From the NCBI GenBank assembly GCA_905182995.1, contig CAJJDP010000027.1, forward strand, positions 556,066-620,065: a stretch of DNA of 64,000 bases, written 5' to 3'. The DNA is from Paramecium octaurelia. Taxonomy: Eukaryota; Ciliophora; Oligohymenophorea; Peniculida; Parameciidae. Position 1 is the first letter of the stretch; each line of letters opens with the position of its first letter. Below are positions 32,356-42,724 of this stretch, piece after piece. The position numbers were made by a program, and so were the translations under genes. The notes beneath the pieces were generated by a model, which was not told where the DNA came from, did not search any database, and saw nothing but the letters and a program-made list of their open reading frames with translations.

Positions 32356-34024
32356 ATGTCACATAATGCTATATTGAAATGGATAGGGTATTTGGTGAAT
32401 GTGCCAGAAGGTACTACTTTAAAAGATTTAAGTGATGGTAGAATTTTAACTAATTTACTGAATAAATTGAATCCTGATGCTTATCCTCAAAAAGTTTAAT
32501 CTTCTCCTTAAAAAAATTTCTAAATGGATATGTTATGTGTAACTAACTTAGTTTAAAACTTGAAATAATCAATTCCCAATTTACCTGAAATAAATAGTTT
32601 ATTAATTGCAAAGCATTAAGATACTACCGAAATCATTAAATTGATATCAATCATTATAAAAGTAGTTATGTTTACTATTGATAGATTATGATCGAATCTC
32701 AATTAGCTTAAGAGGCAATACTTAAATTAAATGAAGAATAAGTGCAAAATATTTTATAATTTATCAATTAATATTAAGAGGAAGAGATTGGACATCAACA
32801 ATAATCTGATAGAAAATTACTTGATAAAATAGATGAATTAGAAGATGAAAATTAACAATTGAAGTAATTGATAGAACAATAGGATAAGCAATAAGCTTAA
32901 CACTTTAATAAAATTAAATAATAAGAGCAATTATTAGTCTAAAAAGAGAACGAAATTAGTGAGATCAAATTATGTATGATATTCAATATACTATTTAGAA
33001 CTTCAAAAAAATATTCATATAGAAGAGAATATATCAGGAACTCTAATAGAAAAATTAAAAATTCAATTGACAACAATCAATAAAGATAAAAAAGAATTAT
33101 CAGAATAAAATGAAATGTAATTATAAATATTATTTATTAAGGTTATAACATAAGTTGTAAAATTATTAGAATTTAGAAAATATCAATTTACAATTATAAT
33201 AAGAATTAGCACAAAGATGCAAATAAGACAAAGTTATAGAGGAATTAAAAACAAATATTGAGATTCTGAAATAACAAATGGATTTAAAAGACTAGAAGAT
33301 CAGTAAATTGTAGGATTAAATCAAACAGACATCATAAAATCAATAAAAAGAATGTAGTAAAGTAGTAGAGTTGGAAATGTAGAATGAATAGCTGAAATAA
33401 GAAATAGAAGATATTTAGAGGGGTAAAAATAAGGAAATTCATTAATTGCATCAAAAAATAAATGAACTAAAAATACAAGTAGACACAATGCAAATGGAGA
33501 AATAGGAAACGTAAAGATCATCAGTTCATTATCAATAGAGTCCAAGATGTTTAGATTCTGAATTTAAATCATTATTAAACGATAACATTGGTGGTTATTA
33601 TTCAGAGTAAACAATTTAAGAGTTTTAATAATAACTATAACAAAAAGAGTAGTAGTTACAATAGAAGGAAATCCTATTTGATTAAAAAATCAAGACTCTG
33701 GAGGCAAAGATAAACAAAGAAAAAGATACAAACATTTAACATATACAAATAGTAAATACATTATATAATTAGACATCTTCATTGCAAGAGGAAAATAAGA
33801 AATTAAAATTGGAACTAGAGAAATTAATTGATACTAATTATTAGGTGAGTAGAATACACGCAGAAAAACAATAAAATATGCTCCTTATTTCAGTAATTGA
33901 ATGTTTGAATGAAAAAGTTAATTAATTACATTCTTAATAGAAGGAGCATCTTAAGAGCGATAAGAAAATACAACCATAAATTTTATCAAGAAATTCAATA
34001 TCTTTATGGAGTGCTAAATAATGA
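32356..34024 (+). CDS. Hook-like protein: calponin-homology-type head plus coiled coil
   Basis: 531 aa with introns of 23, 25 and 25 nt. The N-terminal about 150 residues fit a Hook/CH fold: ILKWIGYLVNVPEGTTLKDL, SDGRILTNLLNKLNPDAYP, then LCVTNLVQNLKQSIPNLPE and a helix LLIAKHQDTTEIIKLISIII. The rest is long coiled coil (LLDKIDELEDENQQLKQLIE and similar), ending SLWSAKQ. Hook proteins link cargo to dynein and microtubules through the head and coiled coil. A cytoplasmic-dynein adaptor role is therefore plausible but not shown. Its stop is 37 bp from the stop of the convergent eS31 gene. Confidence 0.7.
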
Positions 34025-34061
34025 TTATTAGATGATATATTTAATATTATTATACTGATTA

Positions 34062-34679
34062 TCACTTTTTCTTTCCTTTCTTGCCACCTGCTGCTCCTCC
34101 AGCTGCTGCTCCTCCTGCTGGAGCTGCTGCTGCTGCCGCTGCTGCTTTGGCTGCTTATTGTTTTTTTATTGCTTCTAAATTTGCTTTAATCTATAGTTTT
34201 ATAAAATACACATCTTACTGTTGCTTCATCCATTCTGAATGTTTGATGACATGTTCCACAATAGTGTCTATCAAAATGTTTAGCCATATACACTCCTTGA
34301 GGGCATTATGGACATTATTTATGTGATCTCTAGACTGCGCCTTTATTATCTACAGTATAAAGCTTAAGTGTTGCCAATTTAACCTTTCGGTGTCTATGCT
34401 TCTTCTTCTTGGGTTTAGCAAAATTCTTCTTCTTCTTCTTCTTCTTTTTACCTCCTTCTGCATCTACATTTACATAGTATATGCTTTCACTGCCTATCAA
34501 GAATTAATGATATTCTTACCCAATAAAGCAGATGCTGCAACAGCCTCACCATTACTCACCAGAGAGACTTCACATTATATTTCAGATTGAATCATCATCA
34601 TCAACTCATTAGCTGTACAGAGATCAGCTAAATCATATAGTCTTACCTCTCCATTGAGGTGACCAACTTTAATTATCAT
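34062..34679 (-). CDS. RPS31: ubiquitin-like domain fused to ribosomal protein eS31
   Basis: 187 aa with introns of 26 and 28 nt. The second half is eS31: after GG comes KKKKKKKNFAKPKKKKHRHR, KVKLATLKLYTVDNKGAV, and the zinc motif CPQCPQGVYMAKHFDRHYCG with TCHQTF. In most eukaryotes eS31 is fused to ubiquitin. Here the N-terminal about 68 residues have a ubiquitin-like layout (MIIKVGHLNGEVRLYD) and end DAEGG at the junction, but the sequence is far from ubiquitin. The processing site after Gly-Gly is kept. An extra Ala/Gly-rich, Lys-ended tail of about 50 residues follows the zinc motif. Two unusual points, divergent partner and tail, are discussed in the findings. Confidence 0.88.
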
Positions 34680-34731
34680 TTTAAATAATAAAGATTTTAA
34701 TTTAAAATAAATTACTCAAACAAAATACCAA

Positions 34732-37134
34732 TCAATTTAATCTCAATCTACGATTTCCAAGCAAAGGTCTCAACTCACTAATTATATAATGTTTATTAGA
34801 TTCCAAATGCTTTGCTGATTACTCCTCTAAAATTTATTAGCAATGCTATGTAAAGTGAGAATTGGATCTTTACAATAAGACATGAAAATTTTGGAAGTAA
34901 ACCAATTGAAATTCCTTCTATAGAAGATGAGCTTATAATATTTAAGAATTAATTTGATCTTCCAACACTATATCATTAATCAAAGACACAAAATTCCCTA
35001 ATTTGATCAATAAGATTGGAGTTAAAGACTGACTCATCATATAATTCAGGATCATCAATCCAAATTCTTTATGAGATTTCTGATTTAATTAAATGTAAAT
35101 ATTTAATGGAATGAATATGTGTTCATAAGGTTCATCTTTGATTTCAGAATATTATTGAACTTGCATAAGTAATGTCTCACGCATTAATTAATCATCATAA
35201 CTCTTCAGATATAATAGGAATGTCTGAATAAGAACACTCTAAATCCAAAATTCACTTTATGATACCAACTAAGATTTCAATATATTTTAGACCAAAATGG
35301 CAAACTCGTTTGAAATCTGTATATTCTATACCTAACATTAACTTAAGAACATCAACAATAGCTCAGTTCCCATCTCAATTAAAATTTATTATTTTGAACT
35401 GAATATTTGTTAGATTATAAATATACACACCTCAATATGTTATGCCAATTTATCACTTCTAAAGATTATCTCTATCAGAGTTTCAATAATTTTCTCTTAA
35501 ATATTCAAATTATTTCCTTGCCACTCCTAATAAAATTACTTTATGATCCAAGAGTGATCTGAAAATTAATCCTTCTTTGTTAATTATGAATAGAAATTGA
35601 ATATACATATTTTACTCTCTTGATTTTAAAAGTTGCTGTACAATTATTGTATGTTAGGCCAAAACTTGCTAGGCTAATCTATTATTTCTATAAGTTAATT
35701 TAAACACTCAATCTGCAATAGAATTATGCATTTATTTGTAGTTTGTAATGTCAATATCAAGTTTATAATAATTTATGAAATGTCCTCTGGGATTTACTCA
35801 TTATATTTTAAATACTTAATGAATATTTATAAAATCTAAATCTTTAAAGGATCAAACAGAGCATCAGTTGATTATAATTCCTATTAAAATTGGACTATAT
35901 ATTAATCCATATCAAATTGCATATCAAGCATCACATTTCTAATTAAATAATATATGGCTTCCTTCTATATCACATTCTAAAATGTCTTCAGTTCTGGAGT
36001 TTATTGAAATTGATCATTCATTATTTAGATCACATCATCAGCCTTATGACTTTGAAGAGAGGCAATCAAAAAGTCAATGGCTGTATCTCTGATTTCATAT
36101 GACGAATTATTATTTTCAGCATAAGCCTCTTCTTAATCATAATAGATGTCGTAAACTTGGGCCGGACTTAAAATCAAAGCATATTGAATCAAAAACTTGA
36201 GGATATTACTAAAATATCCTTCAAATAGAACTAATTCAAATTCTAATCCATTTTAATTTATCTACTCTAAGGCCAACAGAGGATCATAAGTATGATTCTA
36301 TAGTAACAGCTTTAGAATCTTTAAAACCTGTAATACTAATTTATTTTGTTAATTCGGAAGATCTTTCAAATTTTAAATATCATTTTTAAATTATTATTCT
36401 GAAACAAACTCTAATTATATTTACTTTAAATGTTAATTTGTAAAATATATTTTATTTAATACAAATAGCAATTAGCTTAAAGATTCTAATGAAAAATCTT
36501 TGTTATAAGTTAATTTACTTAATATTATTTTTTATATTAAATATACAACCCTGAAATTGTTATTATAGATTTATTTCTCCAATTCCCCTAAATACTTTTC
36601 AAATTCAAGAATTGCTGCATTTTTAATTATTTTTTATGTTAAAACTACTAATTTTAATGAGATTTCTAAAGCATTATCACTAATCATAGATTAGCTTTGT
36701 TGACACAAATATTGCACTCTTTGAGAGTCTCCCTCCTCCTTAAATAACTCTTTAAGTAAGTAATATAATAATTCAATATCCTTTTGGTTTATAATCCATT
36801 GAATCAATTCGAGATCTTATTGTTATTTTAGCAATATAAATCGCAGTGCTTTTCGAATTTAAATACCTTTATTGTTTTTATCGCTATAAATTTAAGTGAT
36901 GATGGCTCTTAAGTATGAATATTAATTTAAGTCTAAGGAGTCATTATGTTGTATTAGCCAATAATTGAAATAAATTTCTGCTAGTTGATTCTTTTCAATA
37001 ATTAAATTAAACAATGGATTCATGTCATCTAAATTTCTAAAGGTTTAATCCAACAGTTAGAGTGATTCATTTCGAACACAATCTAATTAATCGATCGATC
37101 CCTATAACAATTTCAATAATTAAAATTAATCCAT
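34732..37134 (-). CDS. karyopherin-like alpha-solenoid (HEAT-repeat) protein, 800 aa
   Basis: One uninterrupted frame of 801 codons, unusual in this intron-rich window. The whole protein is alternating amphipathic helices. The first 100 residues (LLKLLQGSIDQLDCVRNESL) resemble an importin-beta N-terminal domain. The middle YDQEEAYAENNNSSYEIRDTA-like segment recalls the acidic loop 'D-x-E-x-Y...R-x-A' seen in importin-7/8/9/11. These proteins carry cargo through nuclear pores and bind Ran. The identification rests on fold pattern, so other HEAT proteins remain possible. Confidence 0.5.
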
Positions 37135-37483
37135 AATTATATTAATTAATTGAAAAGAATTATTTATGCAATATAATCATAAAATTTATTTATATATCTT
37201 AATTATTCTCACACTCTTCAATTTTATTCACAAATCTAAAGAGCACTTGCATTAAATAATTATACATTAATTGTATTATTAGAATTTATGAAACTTAATA
37301 GATTCATAAAAATGTGATAAAAACATTCATTATTTGGATTTGCTATGAATGGTTAATTCAATTGAAAAAATATCCGTTAATTTAAGAATTTAGAGTTTAT
37401 TAAATATGATTTAATTATTCTTATGAAATATAATAAGAAGATATATAAAAAATAACGATAGTCGATTTGGTTGGTTTTGAGTT
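37135..37483. other. divergent intergenic region
   Basis: About 350 bp of AT-rich DNA between a minus-strand and a plus-strand gene. No motif, ORF or RNA gene was recognised. Confidence 0.6.
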
Positions 37484-37963
37484 ATGACTTAATTGTATGA
37501 TGATGGAAGAATGTAAAATCGAGTGTAAATTAATTGGTATTTTGATGAAAAAGAAGATTTGAATAAATTATATTTTATGGAATTTATAATTGATAAGAAA
37601 TTTCATTAATAACGAAATATATGGACAGAGATTAATTTGTCTATTTTCCTTTGTTATGATAAATTAAATAAAGATCAGAATAACAAAAATAAAGGAAAAG
37701 TGCTAATTATCACAAGTACATAAATAAAATTGGAAAAATTATAAAATAAATTATTCGTGGATAAAAACAGTTGTTAAATATTGATTAGTTCTTATATAAG
37801 TAGAATAGTTAATTTGATAAAATAATGTGGAAAGGAAATAACTTCTAAAGTTAAATTCTGTGGAAGGAATCCAGAAAAGTTAAATGGGAAGTTCCAAGTA
37901 TCTAAAAACACAATTAACAATACTATAAAGTAAGATAGAAGAGATTCGATTAATGAGTTATGA
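37484..37963 (+). CDS. unidentified protein, 159 aa
   Basis: An intron-free frame from ATG 37484 to TGA 37961-37963. It is basic and Asn/Lys-rich, with several hydrophobic-charged segments (KVLIITSTQIKLEKLQNKLF, ILISSYISRIVNLIKQCGKE). No signal peptide, zinc motif or membrane helix is present. It is followed after 28 bp by a cyclin on the same strand. No family was recognised. Confidence 0.5.
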
Positions 37964-37991
37964 AATATTAATATTGAAATAATATCTATTA

Positions 37992-38498
37992 ATGCAACGA
38001 CACAATTAGTTACTTATTACGATAGCCAACATATTGGATGAAATAATTAAAGAGACTGATGCCTTAGAAATAGAGTAAGATTCAATATCTTGTTTCCATG
38101 CAACTAAAGCACCATCAATAACCTTATTTAACTACCTATAAAGAATTGCAAAATACACACATTGTAGTGAAGAATGCTTTGTTATTGCCTTAATTTACTT
38201 GGATAAATTGCAAGAAAAGCATCCCTATCTAGTGTTGAATTCGAAATGCATTCATAGGTATCCAATTTAATTAATTAGATTTCTATTGACTTCTTTGGTG
38301 ATTGCCATTAAAATTTAAGATGATGATTATTATAAAAATGAATATTATGCAAAAGTAGGAGGTGTAAGCGTAAAAGAGATTTTTGTTCTTGAATAAGCCT
38401 TTTTAGAATTAATGGATTATGAATTGTTTATACAGGAACAACACTATTTTATGTACGAAAAGAAATTACTAGAGTATACAGAAATTGAAATGTCCTGA
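37992..38498 (+). CDS. PHO80-like (P/U-type) cyclin
   Basis: 161 aa with one 21-nt intron. The single cyclin box is clear: FHATKAPSITLFNYLQRIAK, YTHCSEECFVIALIYLDKL, NSKCIHRFLLTSLVIAIKIQ, then DDYYKNEYYAKVGGVSVKEI and LELMDYELFI. This is the compact PHO80/CYCP/CYCU type that activates Pho85- or CDK5-like kinases. An in-frame ATG at 37953 lies inside the upstream gene, so ATG 37992 is preferred. Protein size and box position match the family. Confidence 0.88.
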
Positions 38499-38863
38499 TG
38501 AACCTTGATTTATCGTTAATTTTTGATTTAGTTTAATTATTTTAAACATAGTCTCAAAATATATATCTAATCAACAACTTTTAAAATAATAAAAAATAAA
38601 CATATTTATTATAGAATTTTTTCAGCATAAATTCTACATTTATATAATTAAAAATAAATATTAAATCCTTTAGGAGAATCGTTTAGAAAATAATCAACTC
38701 CGATTATTTTCATTAATCAATTGAGTTAAATATTTACTGTATTCTCTCCAAAAAATTTACTCTGCAATTATAAATTTTAATCAGCAATTATTCTAATGAG
38801 AATAGGTTAAGTTTAGAATTATTTATTATTCATGATTTGAATATTAAACATAAATAAATAAAA
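38499..38863. other. convergent intergenic region
   Basis: About 365 bp, AT-rich, between the cyclin and an ankyrin gene that end toward each other. No gene or structured element was recognised. Confidence 0.55.
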
Positions 38864-40504
38864 TCATAATAGTAATGTATTTCTTGATTCTTACCATTTC
38901 ATCTCTCTATCACAATGTCTTGTTAAAAGTAGTACGAGATGAATCTAATGCATAATTTAAAGATTTACCTTTCTTGATACTTTTATGAGATGCATTATAT
39001 CTGGATTTTAACATTTATACTAACAATTCTTAATAGACCAAGGGTTGGCCTTATAATATAATAATAGATAAACTATATGCTTTTACTCTGACTACATAGC
39101 ATAATACAGGGGAGTTTTTCCATCTTAATCTATAGAATCAACATAGGCCCCATAATGAAGCAATCTCTCAGTAATTGATTAATAGCCCTTTTTAGAACTC
39201 AAATGTAAGGGTGTCTATCCTTCTTCATTTATATCGAATGCAAAATATCTACATTTTAGGAGCATAAAGTTGATAAGCTATAAATTATTATCTTCAACCC
39301 CCTCAAAAAACTAGAATGATCCTTCCCTTTCATAAGCCTTTTTTTAAATGACTCCATTCTAGAAGATTTCTTTTATAGTTAATTTCATTAGTTTCATTTT
39401 TCTAACGCAGTTAACTATTTAATTAAACATCTTTTTAAATATTGATCTGACTTAAATACTGAAAATAGTGTTTTATTTTTTTTTGAATCTATCTTTAATT
39501 TAAGATGATTTGATTGATTATTACATGAAATTTTGTGATTTTGATTATTTTTATTTTTATTCTTCTTCTACTTAAAAGGCAAATTATTTTAAGAACGTTG
39601 TAGATATTCTCATTCTTTTGTTATTATTACATGATTTAGTTTATTCTGAAAGTTGTGTTAAAGTGATTTCTTATTATTTACTTTATTCTTCTTAGTATGC
39701 TTTTTTTTTATCATAATAAATTTGGATGACTGATTTTAACTTTTTGTCTGGAGAAGTAGATTCTTAGAATGATTGATCTAAAAATTTTAGGTTTCTAGTA
39801 AAAGCCTCTCTCACCTTACTTTATTTTCTAACCGAATTTTTCCTTTAATTAATAGCAAGCATTTATCCTATCTTTTCCATCATATCTTTGGGGTGTTAAT
39901 TCTCTAATTGTTCAAACTGAGTTATTTCATTTTCTTATGTAGAAACAGTTTTTGAGTTTTAAACAGACTTTTTTTTCTTTCTCATTAACAAGTTATCTTT
40001 ATTTATTAATTTTAGAGCCTTAGAAACTGAATCACTCCCTTCTCCGTTCATTACAGAAATCTATTTTCCTATTGTTTTATAATATGTGTACATTAAAGTC
40101 AATATAACTCAATTTAGGAACTTTGAGATTTCTTTTTTCAGAAGTATTTCTACTATTTTAGATTAGTATTTCGTCTTCCATTCTGCTTTCTATTTTTCTA
40201 ATACCAATATTTTGAGGAGTGTTGGGATTTATTGTAGAATTTTTTACGAAAGAGGATTACCTTAGCCATCTGCTGGTTTGAGCTCGGTTGTTACTTTATT
40301 TGATGGAATCACACTTCATTATTTATTTAAAGACATAAATACTTTAAATTAGGCTAGCGGTTCACTTTATTACATCATTCCTTTTCCGCTTTTGGCTTCT
40401 AGTTTTTTTTTAATCGTAAATGACTTTTCTGTTTTACCGTCCATATAATTGTACTCAAATGTTTCAATGTATAACGGCTTGATAGCATATTTAAACTTGT
40501 TCAT
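38864..40504 (-). CDS. ankyrin-repeat protein (tandem paralogue B), 518 aa
   Basis: Introns of 29, 31 and 24 nt. The first 350 residues are basic, Ser/Lys/Gln-rich and probably disordered or coiled coil. The C-terminal part has two or three ankyrin repeats: FFEGVEDNNLQLINFMLLKC, EGQTPLHLSSKKGYQSITER, DGKTPLYYAMQSEQKHIVYL. The conserved landmarks KKAYEREGSFQFF and the splice site after YIDFN are shared with the upstream gene at 40634-41998, so the two are tandem duplicates. Ankyrin repeats mediate protein binding; the partner is unknown. The last exon adds a short basic tail after the repeats. Confidence 0.75.
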
Positions 40505-40633
40505 CCGAATAGATTGTTATTATAATACTTAATTATTAAAATCACAAATCCTAAATGACTCTACCACAATTCATCCAGGTTTGTTATCTTTTCTTGTATG
40601 GAATCATCATCAGCAATAGGTCAATCTAATTAC

Positions 40634-41998
40634 TCATTAAACTAATACTCTTCTTGCAATTTTGAGTATCTTCATTAAACAAGGATCATTAGTTTCATAA
40701 ATGCAACCTTTAGATGACCATGGATTACATTGTTGAATTAACAAAAGCTTAACTATATCCTTTTATTTATTCACTAAAGCATAATATAGTGGTGTTTTAT
40801 AATTTACATCTTTTGCATCAGGATACGTCCCATAAGATAATAAAATTTCTGCTATAGCCATATATCCCTTTCTTGAACAGATATGGAGAGCAGTTTAGAA
40901 GTATTCATTTACATCAAACGCATAGAATCTACATTTTTCTAACATTAATTTAACTAAATCTAAATCATTTTTGCCTATTGCTTTGAAGAATACATATGAT
41001 CCTTCTCTTTGATATGGTTTCAATTTTATAATTTCATTGTTTTTTAATATTATCTCTGGGTGCAATTTCATAAATTTTAGTTTCCTTATACAAAATAATA
41101 ATAGGCTCTTCATTTTTTCTAAGTTTGTTTAAGTTGATATGCTGATATTGCACTCAGTTTTTCTCACCTTTGTGGGATCTTTTTTTGTTTTTATTGCAAA
41201 ATCCCAATATTTATAAGATTGTTTAAGTAATTCTGAATAATCATCCTTTTCCTAATTCTTGAAGGACAAATCAGAATCAGCAAAGTCTTCAAAAAAATTT
41301 GTTTGAGTTTTTATCTATCTCTCAATAGAGTCAGATTATTTAGTTAATTTTCTTTGAAGATTAAAGTCATCCATTTTTTATGATAATCTTTAAAGGTTAA
41401 CACTTTTTCTGGATAAATAATTTTAAATTTTATCCTATAACTATTGATCCTTATTGATATTCTAAGATTTTTTATTCTTTTATTGTGTGTGATCTTATTA
41501 GGAATTTTTCATTTGATTATTATTAGTACTGGAACCCTTAAAATAAAGTGGCTCTTACTCTAATGCTTCTAATACTTTTTTTTTCATCTATCTCTAGCGA
41601 AACGATTTCTAATATTACAGTAACAAATCTTCAAAGTTAGTAACTTTTACTTATTTTCTCATCAGCTTTTTGTCTTGTATAATAAATTACTTAACCTTTT
41701 CATTTAATTCATTACCTGAATTCTTTTCTTTGATCTATTTTCTTCATATAATTACATTAAAATCAATATATTTTTACACATCTTCATTGGAACATTCCTA
41801 GCACCTATCCAACGTCATTCTTCTTTATTTTTGTTTCTTCTCCTAACAATTGTTTGTTTCATGAAATGAGTTACTTACGGTTTTAAATCTTTAATATTAA
41901 AAAAATTCAGCTTTCTTTTTAATTTAGAATGACTTTTCTTGATTTCCAACATAATATTTATATTGTTGAGTTTCTATTTATATTGGCTAATAATTCAT
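40634..41998 (-). CDS. ankyrin-repeat protein (tandem paralogue A), 435 aa
   Basis: Introns of 36 and 21 nt. The layout is that of its downstream paralogue: a start with EKSFQIKKK-type sequence (EKSFTIKKK in the copy), the YIDFN splice junction, a long basic low-complexity middle, PYQREGSYVFF, then ankyrin repeats (AIGKNDLDLVKLMLEKCRFY, QTALHICSRKGYMAIAEILL, YKTPLYYALVNKQKDIVKLL). It ends without the extra basic exon of copy B. The clean frame and conserved intron positions indicate that both copies are probably functional. The gap between the two genes is 129 bp. Confidence 0.75.
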
Positions 41999-42139
41999 AA
42001 TAATAATTATACAAAATATTTATTAACATTTAATTTATCTTAAACCCAAGACAATTATAAACAATTCAAACACCAAACACTTAATTATTTATAAATATTA
42101 TATATAAATTAAGAAATTGATATACTCTTCTAAAATATT

Positions 42140-42688
42140 ATGTCATACCCAGTCTTACAGTTACTTTTTATCCATTTAAACTTTAAAAGTTAAAATTAGT
42201 TTGTTATAAACAGAAAAATAAATTAAAATAAAATTGGAAATCCGTTTTCAACTTCATCAGCTGGGGAATACCAAGAGATCTCTAAGTGTATTTTTCATGA
42301 TGAAGATGATAAATATATACAATTTATGGCCTATTTTCAAGATTAAGTTAAACTTAGATCTCAAAATTTAAGAAAGCAAGCCTAATATTTAAGTTTGAAA
42401 CAATTATCAAGCTAGATTATTCTAATTGTAATTTCCTTCTTCAAATCCAGTTACTTTAGAAAGAAAGGTAGTAATGTTTTGCATTTAAAAGATATGAGTA
42501 TTTTGTAATAATTTAGATTTAGTAATATACATGATATAGGGCAACATTATCAAATTATATATCTTATTTAATATTGTAAACGATTATAAGGAGTACAATA
42601 GAAAGATTAGAATATTCATTTAATATAATTAGTATATACAAAATTATAAATTCATCACAACACTATTTTATTTATGTTTAAAATATGA
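42140..42688 (+). CDS. unidentified protein, about 182 aa
   Basis: In the ciliate code one frame is open from ATG 42140 to TGA 42686-42688. The centre (STSSAGEYQEISKCIFHDED, YIQFMAYFQDQVKLRSQNLR) is clearly protein-like, but the last 60 codons are AT-rich and may include an intron (a 23-nt GTAATT...CCAG interval lies inside). No domain was recognised. It is convergent with the dynein gene, whose stop lies 36 bp away. Confidence 0.45.
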
Positions 42689-42724
42689 ATATATATAATA
42701 TATATAATAAATTTCAAATATTTC

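Noticed and set aside
34081-34590. Plus-strand Ala/Pro-rich and Leu-rich ORFs
   Set aside because: Complement of the Ala/Gly and Lys-rich parts of the eS31 gene.
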